NCBI RefSeq assembly: GCF_903645295.1
Contig: NZ_CAHJXM010000001.1
Span: 310,001-374,000, forward strand
Direction: 5' to 3'
DNA from: Bacillus sp. Marseille-Q1617
GTDB lineage: Bacteria; Bacillota; Bacilli; Bacillales; Bacillaceae_B
DNA length: 64,000 nucleotides
The position numbers and the translations under genes were made by a program. Below are positions 31,208 to 39,638 of the stretch, one piece after another. Each line of letters starts with the position of its first letter. The stretch's first letter is position 1. The notes below the pieces were generated by a model. It had not been told where the DNA came from, ran no database searches, and saw only the letters and a program-made list of their open reading frames with translations.

Positions 31208-32236
31208 GTGCCGACAGCAATATTCGCATCCTTTGAATCTGGAATCATTTACGCTATTATGGCCCTCGGAGTCTACTTGTCCTTTCGGATATTGGATTTT
31301 CCTGATTTAACAGTCGATGGCAGCTTCGTTACCGGAGCTGCTGTCGCTGCTACCATGATTGTCAGTGGCGTAAACCCGATCATCGCAACGATAACTGCGA
31401 TCGTGATTGGATTTATAGCAGGATGTATAACAGGATTGCTTCACACATTTGGTAAAATCAATGCTTTATTATCAGGGATCTTGATGATGATTGCCCTCTA
31501 CTCGATAAACCTCAGGATCATGGGGCGGTCGAATGTCCCTTTGCTGAGCCAGGAGACAACTTTTACTGGAGTAGAAAGTATGTGGGCTCCGCTCGGAATC
31601 GATGCAGCCCTTAATAAACTTTGGATGGCGGTCGGACTGGGTGAGCCCCTTCCAGGTACATGGAGTATATTGTTCATCATGATCATCATTACGCTGGCCA
31701 TCAAATTTTTGACGGATGCATTTTTAAAAACAGAAATCGGTTTGGCTTTGCGTGCCACTGGGGACAATCAGCGGATGATCAGAAGTTTCTCTGCCAACAC
31801 CAACTTAATGATCATATTGGGCCTTGGGATTTCCAATGGCATGGTGGCGCTGTCGGGTGCCCTGATTGCACAGTACAGCCGGTTTGCTGATGTCGGAATG
31901 GGGATCGGGATGATCATCATCGGTCTTGCTTCCGTCATCATCGGGGAAGCATTATTCGGTACAAAAACGATTGCCCGTACCACCCTCGCTGTCATAGGCG
32001 GGGCGATCATTTACCGTTTGGTCGTCAGCATGGCACTTCGTGTCGATTTCCTTGAAACAGGTGACATGAAGCTGATCACTGCAACAATCGTCATTCTGGC
32101 TCTGATCATGCCGAAAGTGATGGATCGTTACAAAGATAAAAAACGAAAAGCCCAAAGGATGGCTGAACGGCTAGGAAAGACATCGATTACAGAAGGAAAG
32201 GGTGATAACGGTGCTGCAATTAAATCGAATTCATAA
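31208..32236 (+). CDS. ABC importer permease (COG4120 type)
   Basis: This 342-residue protein has about eight to nine membrane segments, beginning FASFESGIIYAIMALGVYLSFRILDF, a start typical of the single-chain permeases that pair with TrpX-like binding proteins (quoted in part). Segments such as GLALRATGDNQRMIRSFS are cytoplasmic loops that contact the ATPase. The start is GTG 31208 with GAGAGGATG upstream. It overlaps the ATPase gene. It should form a homodimeric channel for the ligand bound by the upstream lipoprotein. Confidence 0.82.
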   Translation: MPTAIFASFESGIIYAIMALGVYLSFRILDFPDLTVDGSFVTGAAVAATMIVSGVNPIIATITAIVIGFIAGCITGLLHTFGKINALLSGILMMIALYSINLRIMGRSNVPLLSQETTFTGVESMWAPLGIDAALNKLWMAVGLGEPLPGTWSILFIMIIITLAIKFLTDAFLKTEIGLALRATGDNQRMIRSFSANTNLMIILGLGISNGMVALSGALIAQYSRFADVGMGIGMIIIGLASVIIGEALFGTKTIARTTLAVIGGAIIYRLVVSMALRVDFLETGDMKLITATIVILALIMPKVMDRYKDKKRKAQRMAERLGKTSITEGKGDNGAAIKSNS

Positions 32237-33005
32237 AGTATTCAATGAAGGCACACCGGATGAAAAAATCGCCCTGGACGATATTCAGCTGACCATGAAA
32301 CCAGGTGATTTTGTCACTGTCATCGGCAGTAATGGAGCCGGTAAATCGACTTTGATGAACATCGTTTCAGGGGTTCTGTTACCAGATGTAGGAAATGTGT
32401 TCATTGACGGCCATGAGGTTTCAAGGGTATCTGAATATAAACGTTCCAAGCTGATCGGCCGTGTATTCCAGGACCCGATGGCAGGAACGGCCCCTTCCAT
32501 GACAATCGAGGAAAACCTGGCGATGGCGTATTCGAGAAACCGGACACGAACCTTCCGATTGGGTGTGACGAAGAAGAGAAAAGAGTTTTTCAGAGAGGTA
32601 TTGGAATCCTTGCATTTAGGATTGGAAAATCGTCTGAATGCAAAAGTGGGACTATTATCCGGAGGGGAAAGACAGGCGCTTTCCTTATTGATGGCGACTT
32701 TCACCGAGCCCTCGATCCTGCTGCTCGATGAACACACCGCAGCCCTTGATCCAGCCCGCGCCGATCTGATTACGAACCTGACAAAGGAAATTGTGGAGAA
32801 ATATCATCTTACCACTCTAATGGTTACCCACAATATGCAGCAGGCACTCGATCTCGGCAACAGGCTGATCATGATGGACAAAGGACAGATCATCCTCGAA
32901 GTCAATGAAGACGAAAAGAAACACCTGACCGTTGAAGGTCTCCTTAATGAATTTCAACGAATCCGCGGCAGCAAACTCGCAAGCGACCGCGCTCTATTAT
33001 CCTAA
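32211..33005 (+). CDS. ABC importer ATP-binding subunit (COG1101 type)
   Basis: This ABC ATPase has 264 residues from GTG 32211, which has AAAGGGTGA upstream; GTG 32202 in the same frame is also possible. Walker A is GSNGAGKST, the signature LSGGERQALSL, and Walker B SILLLDEHTAALDP, where His replaces the usual Pro after DE, as in this subfamily. The H-loop is MVTHNM. It overlaps the permease gene by 26 bases and drives the importer. Confidence 0.87.
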   Translation: MLQLNRIHKVFNEGTPDEKIALDDIQLTMKPGDFVTVIGSNGAGKSTLMNIVSGVLLPDVGNVFIDGHEVSRVSEYKRSKLIGRVFQDPMAGTAPSMTIEENLAMAYSRNRTRTFRLGVTKKRKEFFREVLESLHLGLENRLNAKVGLLSGGERQALSLLMATFTEPSILLLDEHTAALDPARADLITNLTKEIVEKYHLTTLMVTHNMQQALDLGNRLIMMDKGQIILEVNEDEKKHLTVEGLLNEFQRIRGSKLASDRALLS

Positions 33006-33038
33006 AAAAGTAACGGGACTCTGTCCCGTTACTTTTTT
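33004..33038 (+). terminator. rho-independent terminator
   Basis: A perfect 16-bp stem (AAAAAAGTAACGGGAC, 33004-33019, with GTCCCGTTACTTTTTT, 33023-33038) with a three-base loop ends the ABC operon. Confidence 0.95.
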
Positions 33039-33089
33039 ACGTTAAAGCACCGAGGGACGGGCCTTCAAGCAGGCTTTTGGAGTTTTTAA

Positions 33090-33158
33090 AATTTTAACAA
33101 TATATTGACTATTTATAATACTGAATGTTATTATATCGTTAAATTAACGTTATATGAA
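33090..33158 (+). promoter_or_regulatory. promoter/operator of the thioesterase gene
   Basis: TTGACT (33105-33110) with a 17-base spacer to TTATTA (33128-33133) is followed by CGTT-aaatt-AACG at 33137-33149, the same operator and the same 32-base offset as at 30066-30098. The extension AACGTTATATGA also occurs before paaK. The upstream AATTTTAACAATAT is a weak CodY-like match (11 of 15). Confidence 0.6.
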
Positions 33159-33192
33159 TATGTATAATGCGTTGGTTTAAAGGGGGAAAGCA

Positions 33193-33588
33193 ATGAAGTC
33201 CGGATTAGCTGAAGGGCATACCGCCACGGTCATGACGGAGGTGACCCCTGACATGCATGCCCAGTTCGAGGGAAGCGTCGTCCATCCCGTTTACTCAACC
33301 GTTTCGATGGTCTATCACATGGAATGGGCATCAAGAAAGATCATCCTTCCTTACCTGGAGGAAGACGAAGAAGGCATGGGGGCAAAAGTGACAGCAGAGC
33401 ACATGGCACCTGCACGCACCGGTTCCAGTCTTGAAATTAAAGCAACCGTCATAAAATATGAAAGAAACATCATTTTGACCGAAGTGACCGTAAGAGATTT
33501 CAAGAATGATAGAATCATCGGAAAGGGAGAGGTCAAACAGGTTGTCCTGCCCAAAGAGATAATTAGAGAGAGAATAAAAAGTATATAG
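33193..33588 (+). CDS. FlK-type hotdog thioesterase
   Basis: This 131-residue single hotdog domain has the catalytic Thr-Glu-His set of fluoroacetyl-CoA thioesterase relatives visible as Thr36 (VYSTVSMV), Glu44 (YHMEWASR) and His70 (TAEHMAPARTG). It should hydrolyse an acyl-CoA. Because it shares its operator with the ABC importer and lies beside Phe and phenylacetate genes, a rescue role for stalled phenylacetyl-CoA intermediates, as PaaI has elsewhere, is plausible but inferred. ATG follows AAAGGGGGAAAG. Confidence 0.75.
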   Translation: MKSGLAEGHTATVMTEVTPDMHAQFEGSVVHPVYSTVSMVYHMEWASRKIILPYLEEDEEGMGAKVTAEHMAPARTGSSLEIKATVIKYERNIILTEVTVRDFKNDRIIGKGEVKQVVLPKEIIRERIKSI

Positions 33589-33604
33589 TATTTGCGTTCT
33601 AATC

Positions 33605-33618
33605 TGAAAGCGTTTACA
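33605..33618 (+). promoter_or_regulatory. consensus cre site before the Phe dehydrogenase gene
   Basis: TGAAAGCGTTTACA fits the catabolite-responsive element TGWAANCGNTNWCA at every defined position. It lies 20 bp before the start codon, where CcpA could block transcription when sugars are plentiful. Confidence 0.7.
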
Positions 33619-33638
33619 AAATGTCTGGGGGAAGAAGA

Positions 33639-34745
33639 ATGGATATGTTTGAACAAATCAAAAACCACGAACAAGTTGTTTTTTGTAATGATGAAGATAC
33701 AGGACTCAAAGCCATAATTGCCATACATAATACGACACTGGGCCCTGCTCTTGGCGGCTGCCGTATGCGGCCGTATGCATCAGTGGACGAAGCACTGAAC
33801 GACGTACTGCGCCTGTCAAAAGGGATGACGTATAAGTGCGCTGCAGCGGATGTTGACTTTGGAGGAGGTAAGGCCGTTATCATCGGCGATCCCGCGAAGG
33901 ATAAACACCCGGAGTTGTTCCGTGCTTTCGGTCAATTTGTGGAATCTCTGAACGGCCGCTTTTATACCGGGACAGACATGGGGACAGAACCTGAGGATTT
34001 TGTTTATGCCCTTAAAGAGACAAATTGCATTGTCGGTGTAGATGAAGTTTACGGTGGCAGCGGAGACTCTTCGATTCCGACTGCGATGGGTGTCATTTAC
34101 GGTCTTCAGGCCACGAACCAGACCGTATGGGGATCAAGGGACCTGCATGGGAAGAGTTATGCGATCCAGGGACTTGGAAAAGTCGGCTACAAAGTGGCGG
34201 AACGCCTTCTTGATGAAGGAGCGGACCTGTATGTAACGGACATCAATCAAAGCTCCATCGATCAATTGGTATCAAAAGCAAAAAACATGGGGGCAGCCAT
34301 CAAAGTCCTGTCCGGCGATGAAATATATTCTGCCGATGCCGATGTTTTCGTACCATGCGCAATCGGAGGCATCATCAATGATGAGACGATCGATCGATTA
34401 AAAGTAAAAGCAGTCGCGGGTTCTGCCAATAACCAGCTGCTGGATTTGTCTCACGGCTTGAAACTTCATGAAAAAGGAATCCTCTACGCACCTGATTACA
34501 TCGTCAATGCCGGCGGATTGATCCAGGTAGCGGATGAATTATACGAACCGAATAAAGAGCGTGTCCTGCAAAAGACAAGTGCCATCTATAACACCCTTCA
34601 GAATATCTACCTTCAAGCAGAGAACCAGCAGATGACCACAATGGAAGCAGCGGACCGGTTCTGCGAAGACCGCATCCATTCCCGCTCAAGACGCAACAGC
34701 TTCTTCTCACACATGAAACGCCCGAAATGGGCGGTAAGGCAATAA
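33639..34745 (+). CDS. pdh: phenylalanine dehydrogenase
   Basis: From ATG 33639 (after GGGGGAAGAAG) this is 368 residues; ATG 33621 lacks a ribosome binding site. It belongs to the Glu/Leu/Phe/Val dehydrogenase family, with [11 protein letters not shown], the catalytic Lys segment [26 protein letters not shown] and the Rossmann motif [40 protein letters not shown] and GSANNQLL match the phenylalanine dehydrogenases of Lysinibacillus/Bacillus badius better than leucine dehydrogenases. It converts Phe to phenylpyruvate with NAD+. It lies directly before a 2-oxoacid dehydrogenase operon. Leucine or broad specificity is the alternative. Confidence 0.82.
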   Translation: MDMFEQIKNHEQVVFCNDEDTGLKAIIAIHNTTLGPALGGCRMRPYASVDEALNDVLRLSKGMTYKCAAADVDFGGGKAVIIGDPAKDKHPELFRAFGQFVESLNGRFYTGTDMGTEPEDFVYALKETNCIVGVDEVYGGSGDSSIPTAMGVIYGLQATNQTVWGSRDLHGKSYAIQGLGKVGYKVAERLLDEGADLYVTDINQSSIDQLVSKAKNMGAAIKVLSGDEIYSADADVFVPCAIGGIINDETIDRLKVKAVAGSANNQLLDLSHGLKLHEKGILYAPDYIVNAGGLIQVADELYEPNKERVLQKTSAIYNTLQNIYLQAENQQMTTMEAADRFCEDRIHSRSRRNSFFSHMKRPKWAVRQ

Positions 34746-34746
34746 T

Positions 34747-34780
34747 AAAAGCGGAGGCGGCTTGCCGCCAGAGCTGGAAC
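34747..34780 (+). repeat. short copy of hairpin repeat B
   Basis: AAAAGCGGAGGCGGCTTGCC followed by GCCAGAGCTGGAA has the ends of the B family with a minimal GGCGGC/GCCGCC core. It lies between the pdh and E1alpha genes. Confidence 0.6.
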
Positions 34781-34818
34781 TCGAAAAAACAAAATAAACC
34801 ACCACACGAGGTGATGAA

Positions 34819-35889
34819 ATGATCGAGGATTTTCCAATAATCCAGGTAATGGACAATCAGGGAGAACTTATTCATAACGAGTTTGAAAACGAAATTTCAG
34901 AAGAAATGACCCGTCAGTTTTATCGGCATTTGATCAGGATCCGCACCTTTGACCGTAAAGCAGTCAGCCTTCAGCGGCAGGGCCGGATCGGCACATATGC
35001 CCCTTTCGAGGGACAGGAGGCGTCTCAGGTGGGGACCGCCCTTGCCCTGGGTGAAAAAGACTGGATGTTCCCGACTTACCGCGACCACGGTGCGACCATG
35101 ACATTCGGCCATTCCTTGCTGAACATCCTTCTTTTTTGGAAAGGGAGGAATGAAGGGTGCGTACCTCCTGAAGGAAAGAATATCTTCACTCCGGGAATCC
35201 CGATTGCAACACAGCTCCCGCATGCAGTGGGGGCAGCTTATGCTGAAAAAAGAAAAGGTACAAAAAATGCCGCCATTGCTTACTTTGGAGACGGCGCCAC
35301 ATCAGAAGGCGATTTCCATGAAGGATTGAATCTCGCCAGTGTATGGGGAGCGCCGGTTGTCTTTTTCAATCAGAACAACCACTATGCCATATCCGTTCCG
35401 ATGAGCAAACAAATGAAAACGAAAACCATTGCCCAAAAAGCACTGGCATATGATATTCCAGGTGTGAGGATAGACGGCAATGATATTTTTGCTGTGTATT
35501 TTGAAACAAAAAAAGCCCTTGAGCGTGCGAGAAACGGGGAGGGTCCAACCCTGATCGAGTCGGTTACATGGAGATATGGAGCACACACGACTGCCGATGA
35601 TCCGACTAAATACCGGGATCAGCTTGAAAGCGATGCGAGACGCCGGGACAATGACCCGCTAGACAGGCTCGCAGCATTCATGGGGAAAAAAGGCTGGATC
35701 GATGAAGACTGGATGCAATCTGTTGAAAAGGAATGCGCAAAGGAAGTGGACCTGGCAGTAGAGGAACTGGAGGCATATCCTGCTGCAGACCCAAGTGTCA
35801 TTTTTGATTATGTATTTGAGACCCCGACGTGGACGATCCGGGAACAAAAAGAAAAGCTCCTGAAAAGCTTAGGGGGAGTGAGCCGATGA
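34819..35889 (+). CDS. 2-oxoacid dehydrogenase E1 component, alpha subunit
   Basis: This 356-residue thiamine-diphosphate enzyme subunit has the TPP/Mg2+ motif AYFGDGATSEGDFHEGLN followed by VVFFNQNNHYAISVP, and the upstream substrate region MFPTYRDHG and GIPIATQLPHAVGAAYA. With E1beta it decarboxylates a 2-oxoacid and passes the acyl group to E2. Sequence resembles both PdhA and branched-chain E1alpha. Its place after phenylalanine dehydrogenase and beside paa genes suggests phenylpyruvate as substrate, giving phenylacetyl-CoA. ATG follows GAGGTGATGAA. Overlaps E1beta by ATGA. Confidence 0.88.
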   Translation: MIEDFPIIQVMDNQGELIHNEFENEISEEMTRQFYRHLIRIRTFDRKAVSLQRQGRIGTYAPFEGQEASQVGTALALGEKDWMFPTYRDHGATMTFGHSLLNILLFWKGRNEGCVPPEGKNIFTPGIPIATQLPHAVGAAYAEKRKGTKNAAIAYFGDGATSEGDFHEGLNLASVWGAPVVFFNQNNHYAISVPMSKQMKTKTIAQKALAYDIPGVRIDGNDIFAVYFETKKALERARNGEGPTLIESVTWRYGAHTTADDPTKYRDQLESDARRRDNDPLDRLAAFMGKKGWIDEDWMQSVEKECAKEVDLAVEELEAYPAADPSVIFDYVFETPTWTIREQKEKLLKSLGGVSR

Positions 35890-36881
35890 GCACGTTAACC
35901 AAGACAAAGATGCTGACCATGGTCGGAGCCATCACGGATGGAATGAGAGTGATGCTGAAAGAACATGAGGATGTCCTGCTGATGGGGGAAGATATCGGCA
36001 CCAACGGCGGTGTTTTCCGGGCGACTGACGGACTTCAGGCGGAATTCGGGGAAGACAGAGTCATGGACACCCCATTGAGTGAAGCAGGTTTTATCGGGGC
36101 AGCGATCGGGATGGCCGTGAACGGCTTCAGGCCGGTGGCGGAAATACAGTTCATGGGGTTCATTTATCCTGCCTATGAGCAGATCATCACCCATGCCACG
36201 CGCCTGCGATCGAGAACGCTTGGTCATTACACATGCCCGATCGTGATCAGGGCTCCATACGGCGCCGGGGTAAGGGCGCCTGAAATCCATTCTGACAGTA
36301 CAGAAGCGATCTTCACCCATATGCCGGGGATCAAGGTGGTCTGCCCATCAAGCCCATATGATGCAAAAGGGCTCATGATCGCAGCCATAGAAGATGCCGA
36401 TCCGGTTCTTTTCCTTGAGCCGATGAGGTGTTACCGTTCTTCCCGTGAAGAAGTACCGGAAGAGAAATATACGGTCGAAATCGGGAAAGGCAAGGTGGTG
36501 GAAGAAGGGGAAGACGTTACGATCATTGCCTGGGGTGCGATGGTCAAAGTGGCAGAAGAAGCTGCCGGGGAAGCAAGGGAGCAAGGTATATCCTGTGAAG
36601 TGCTTGACCTCCGAACGCTTTATCCGCTCGATAAGGATCTTATTTCAAGTTCCGTACAAAAGACCGGCAGAACCGTGGTGGTGCATGAAGCCCATGCAAC
36701 CGGCGGCGTCGGGAATGATGTACTAGCGATTATCAATGATACCTCTTTCTTGTATCAGAAAGCACCGGTGGAACGTGTGACAGGGTTTGATACTCCTGTT
36801 CCGTATTTCGGGTTTGAAGATTTTTATCTGCCTGACCAAAAACGGGTCTTGGAGGCAGTGAAGAAAGTGGCAGAATACTAG
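35886..36881 (+). CDS. 2-oxoacid dehydrogenase E1 component, beta subunit
   Basis: The start at ATG 35886 overlaps the end of E1alpha and follows AGGGGGAG, giving 331 residues. Typical segments are VLLMGEDIGTNGGVFRATDG with the TPP-activating Glu, DTPLSEAGFIGAAIGMA and HSDSTEAIFTHMPGIKVV; the last agrees with the acyl-site His of the family. It forms the alpha2beta2 heterotetramer with the upstream gene product. It is 20 bp from the E2 gene. Confidence 0.9.
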   Translation: MSTLTKTKMLTMVGAITDGMRVMLKEHEDVLLMGEDIGTNGGVFRATDGLQAEFGEDRVMDTPLSEAGFIGAAIGMAVNGFRPVAEIQFMGFIYPAYEQIITHATRLRSRTLGHYTCPIVIRAPYGAGVRAPEIHSDSTEAIFTHMPGIKVVCPSSPYDAKGLMIAAIEDADPVLFLEPMRCYRSSREEVPEEKYTVEIGKGKVVEEGEDVTIIAWGAMVKVAEEAAGEAREQGISCEVLDLRTLYPLDKDLISSSVQKTGRTVVVHEAHATGGVGNDVLAIINDTSFLYQKAPVERVTGFDTPVPYFGFEDFYLPDQKRVLEAVKKVAEY

Positions 36882-36901
36882 ATTAGCAGAGGGGGGAGTT
36901 T

Positions 36902-38095
36902 ATGGAAGTCAAGCTTCACGATATCGGAGAAGGCATGACGGAAGCGAACGTGAATCACTTTCTTGTGAAAGCGGGAGACACCGTCAAAGCGGATCAGCCG
37001 CTGGTGGAAGTCCAAACGGACAAAATGACGGCGGAGATCCCGGCACCCTTTTCCGGCAGAATCAAAGAACTGACAGTCGGGGAAGGGGAAACGATCCCGG
37101 TCGGGACCACCGTGCTGCTCATGGAAAAGGAAGAAGGGATGACGGAAGCCGTTACAGCCCCTAAAAAGCCGCAGGGAATCCGGGCAAGAAGGGTGCTTGC
37201 TTCCCCGTATACAAGGAAGATTGCTAGAGAAAACGGAGTCGATCTGGATGAAGTCAGCGGCAGCGGATCGGGGGGAAGGATCCTTGACGAAGACGTGTAT
37301 GCCTTTATTCAAGGAGGAGAGCAGTCACGGCCTGAAGAATCTGTAAGCGTTGAAACCGCTGTGAAAACGAAAGGGGTTCAACCATCCGTTTCCGATCATG
37401 ATTCAAACACGATCCCATTACGGGGAAGACGGAAGCAAATCGCCTCCAAGATGACCCATTCCCTTCGTACCATCGCCCACTGCACTCATTTTGAGGAGAT
37501 CGATGTCACGAATCTCTTAGAGTGGAAAGAGGCGATGAAAAACAATCATCAATCCATTTCGATGGGCGCTTATTTTATCAAGGTCATATCAGTCTGTTTA
37601 AAAGAGTTTCCTATATTCAATGCCGTACTGGACGAAAAGAATGAGTGTGTCCGCCTTAAACCGGAACACCACATCGGAATCGCGACGGATACAGAAGAAG
37701 GGCTGATCGTCCCCGTTATTAGAAATGTTGAAACAAAGTCGATGAAAGAGATCCATCATGAAATGAAAGAACTGACTCTTAAAGCGCAGGAAAATAATCT
37801 ATCGATTAAGGATATAACCGGCGGGACATTCACGGTCAGCAATGTGGGTCCGCTTAACGGCTCGATTGGTGCGACACCGATCATCAATGAACCTGAAGTC
37901 GGCTTGCTTGCCTTTCATAAAACGAAAAAGCGGCCGATGGTGAATGATCAGGATGAAATCGTGATCCGTTCGATGATGAATGTCTCGATGTCATTCGATC
38001 ACCGAGTCGTTGACGGGGGAACGGCGGTACGCTTCACCAACCGTCTCCGTGACCTCATCGAAGAGCCTCAAACCTTGCTTCTGGAGTTGATATAA
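36902..38095 (+). CDS. 2-oxoacid dehydrogenase E2 component (dihydrolipoyl acyltransferase)
   Basis: This 397-residue protein has three regions: a lipoyl domain at 1-75 with the lipoylated Lys in VQTDKMTAEIPAP (about 44), a peripheral-subunit binding domain at about 98-135 (ASPYTRKIARENGVDLDEV), and a catalytic acyltransferase domain with SFDHRVVDGG, whose His and Asp are the active residues. It carries the acyl group from E1 to CoA. ATG follows AGGGGGGAG. The stop is immediately followed by the E3 start. Substrate class cannot be fixed from sequence; context favours phenylacetyl transfer. Confidence 0.9.
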   Translation: MEVKLHDIGEGMTEANVNHFLVKAGDTVKADQPLVEVQTDKMTAEIPAPFSGRIKELTVGEGETIPVGTTVLLMEKEEGMTEAVTAPKKPQGIRARRVLASPYTRKIARENGVDLDEVSGSGSGGRILDEDVYAFIQGGEQSRPEESVSVETAVKTKGVQPSVSDHDSNTIPLRGRRKQIASKMTHSLRTIAHCTHFEEIDVTNLLEWKEAMKNNHQSISMGAYFIKVISVCLKEFPIFNAVLDEKNECVRLKPEHHIGIATDTEEGLIVPVIRNVETKSMKEIHHEMKELTLKAQENNLSIKDITGGTFTVSNVGPLNGSIGATPIINEPEVGLLAFHKTKKRPMVNDQDEIVIRSMMNVSMSFDHRVVDGGTAVRFTNRLRDLIEEPQTLLLELI

Positions 38096-39526
38096 ATGGT
38101 AGTGGGAGAAATCACGGAAGACAAAGATGTGGTCGTCATCGGCGGAGGTCCAGGCGGGTATCATGCTGCCATCAGGGCGGCAAGCCTGGGAAGAAAGGTG
38201 ACACTCATCGAGAAAGAAGAGATTGGGGGCACCTGCCTGAACAAGGGATGCATTCCTTCAAAGATCTTCACCCATTTTGCCCAGGAATATAAGAAGCTCG
38301 CCCACTTGTCTGAGATGGGGATGGAGTTTGCACAAGCAGAAGTGAATATGGCCACCCTTCAACAGTATAGAGAGAAAAAAATCTCACAGCTGCGCAAAGG
38401 AGTGGAAGCACTCTGTAAAGCAAATGAAGTTGAAATAATAAAAGGGACAGCTTCCTTTCTATCCGATACGAGAATCGGTGTGGAAAACGGACATGACTTC
38501 TCTTTGTATAATTTTAAAGAGGCGGTCATTGCTGCCGGCGGAGAATTTCATTATCCGGAGAATATTCAATTTGACTCTGAAAAAATCCTAAAAGAGCGGG
38601 AGATTTTTACGCTGGACGAACTTCCAGGCGAGCTTGCCGTTTATGGATCAGACTATATTTCCCTTGAGATGGCGTCATCCTTTGCGGTTCTTGGGAGCAA
38701 AGTGACACTTATATTACCGGAAGAGCTGCCTTTCGATTCTTCGATCACAAAAGAGATCCTGAGGCTTTTTAAAAAACAAAAAATAACCGTCCTTAAAAAA
38801 TGTGTACTTCAAGAGGTCTCTCGTGCCGGCAGCATGGTGAGCACCATCCTGAATAAAGAAAATGGTGAAACGCTTTCGATTGAAAGCAGTCACTTTGCCG
38901 TAAGCGGCAGAGTGAAGCCCAACGTAAAAGAACTTGGGCTCGATCGATTGGGAATCGGATTGACCGGGGAAGGTTATATCCAAGCTGATCACCAGGGGCG
39001 AACCAGCATCCGGACACTCTGGGCGATAGGTGACGTGACGGAAGGTCCGTCCCTGGCAGTGAAAGCGATCAAACAGGGTAAGGCTGCTGCAGAAGCGATC
39101 GCCGGAAGGCATCCAGAAGTCGACCTCGAGCATATGCCGACTGTCATTCAGCTCACCCCGCCATTGGCATTCGCAGGGTTGAGCGAGAGTGAAGCGGAAG
39201 AAGCAGGCTACACGGTATCCGTCAGTGAGTTCCCTGTGAGGGGGAACGGGTATGCGGGGGTCACCGGTGCCTCAGATGGTTTGGTGAAGATTGTCAGTGA
39301 TCAGGAAACGGATCTCATACTTGGTATCCATATGATCGGAGCCGGGGCCGCAGAGCTGATTCAAACAGGGGTTCTTGGGCTTGAAATGGCGGCAAGGGAC
39401 GAGGATTTCAGCTTTCCGCAATATTCACATCCGGGCTTTGGGGAAAGCTTATTGGAAGCAGTGGAAGCTTTGAAGGGGGCAGCGGTGCATCTTCCTCCCC
39501 GAAAGAAAGAGACGGCGGGGAGATAA
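38096..39526 (+). CDS. divergent dihydrolipoyl dehydrogenase (E3)
   Basis: This 476-residue flavoprotein has FAD motif VVIGGGPGGYHAAIRAASLG and the redox disulfide in GGTCLNKGCIPSK. It should reoxidise the E2 lipoyl group and pass electrons to NAD+. Several usually conserved positions differ. The NAD-binding GxGxxG segment reads AVYGSDYISLEMA, the C-terminal dimer-interface motif reads YSHPGFGESL instead of H-x-H-P-T-L-S-E, and the PE of the central domain is PP. It may be slower, prefer another acceptor or have a different partner. It begins directly at the E2 stop, with GGAG at the end of E2 as ribosome binding site. Confidence 0.85.
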   Translation: MVVGEITEDKDVVVIGGGPGGYHAAIRAASLGRKVTLIEKEEIGGTCLNKGCIPSKIFTHFAQEYKKLAHLSEMGMEFAQAEVNMATLQQYREKKISQLRKGVEALCKANEVEIIKGTASFLSDTRIGVENGHDFSLYNFKEAVIAAGGEFHYPENIQFDSEKILKEREIFTLDELPGELAVYGSDYISLEMASSFAVLGSKVTLILPEELPFDSSITKEILRLFKKQKITVLKKCVLQEVSRAGSMVSTILNKENGETLSIESSHFAVSGRVKPNVKELGLDRLGIGLTGEGYIQADHQGRTSIRTLWAIGDVTEGPSLAVKAIKQGKAAAEAIAGRHPEVDLEHMPTVIQLTPPLAFAGLSESEAEEAGYTVSVSEFPVRGNGYAGVTGASDGLVKIVSDQETDLILGIHMIGAGAAELIQTGVLGLEMAARDEDFSFPQYSHPGFGESLLEAVEALKGAAVHLPPRKKETAGR

Positions 39527-39569
39527 CATCCTTTATTACAGAAAAGCGTTCCAGCTTTAACACCCGCTC

Positions 39570-39612
39570 TTGAGAAGATGACAGGAATTATTTACGATAT
39601 ATTCAGAATATA
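39570..39612 (+). promoter_or_regulatory. hppD promoter with overlapping palindrome
   Basis: TTGAGA (39570-39575), 17 bases, then TACGAT (39593-39598). The perfect palindrome TATATTC-A-GAATATA at 39598-39612 covers the end of the -10 and the start point. Its centre TTCAGAA is the core of the CodY motif (11 of 15 overall), so CodY or another dimeric repressor may bind here. Confidence 0.55.
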
Positions 39613-39638
39613 TAAAAAGATAGCCTGGAGGGATTAGG

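Noticed and set aside
33639..34745. Leucine dehydrogenase of a branched-chain catabolic operon
   Set aside because: [11 protein letters not shown] and neighbouring residues match phenylalanine dehydrogenases better, and the neighbours are aromatic catabolic genes. Broad specificity cannot be excluded.
39541..39556. cre site near AGAAAAGCGTTCCA before hppD
   Set aside because: The TG of the left half is missing when the AANCG core is aligned, so the match is no better than chance.
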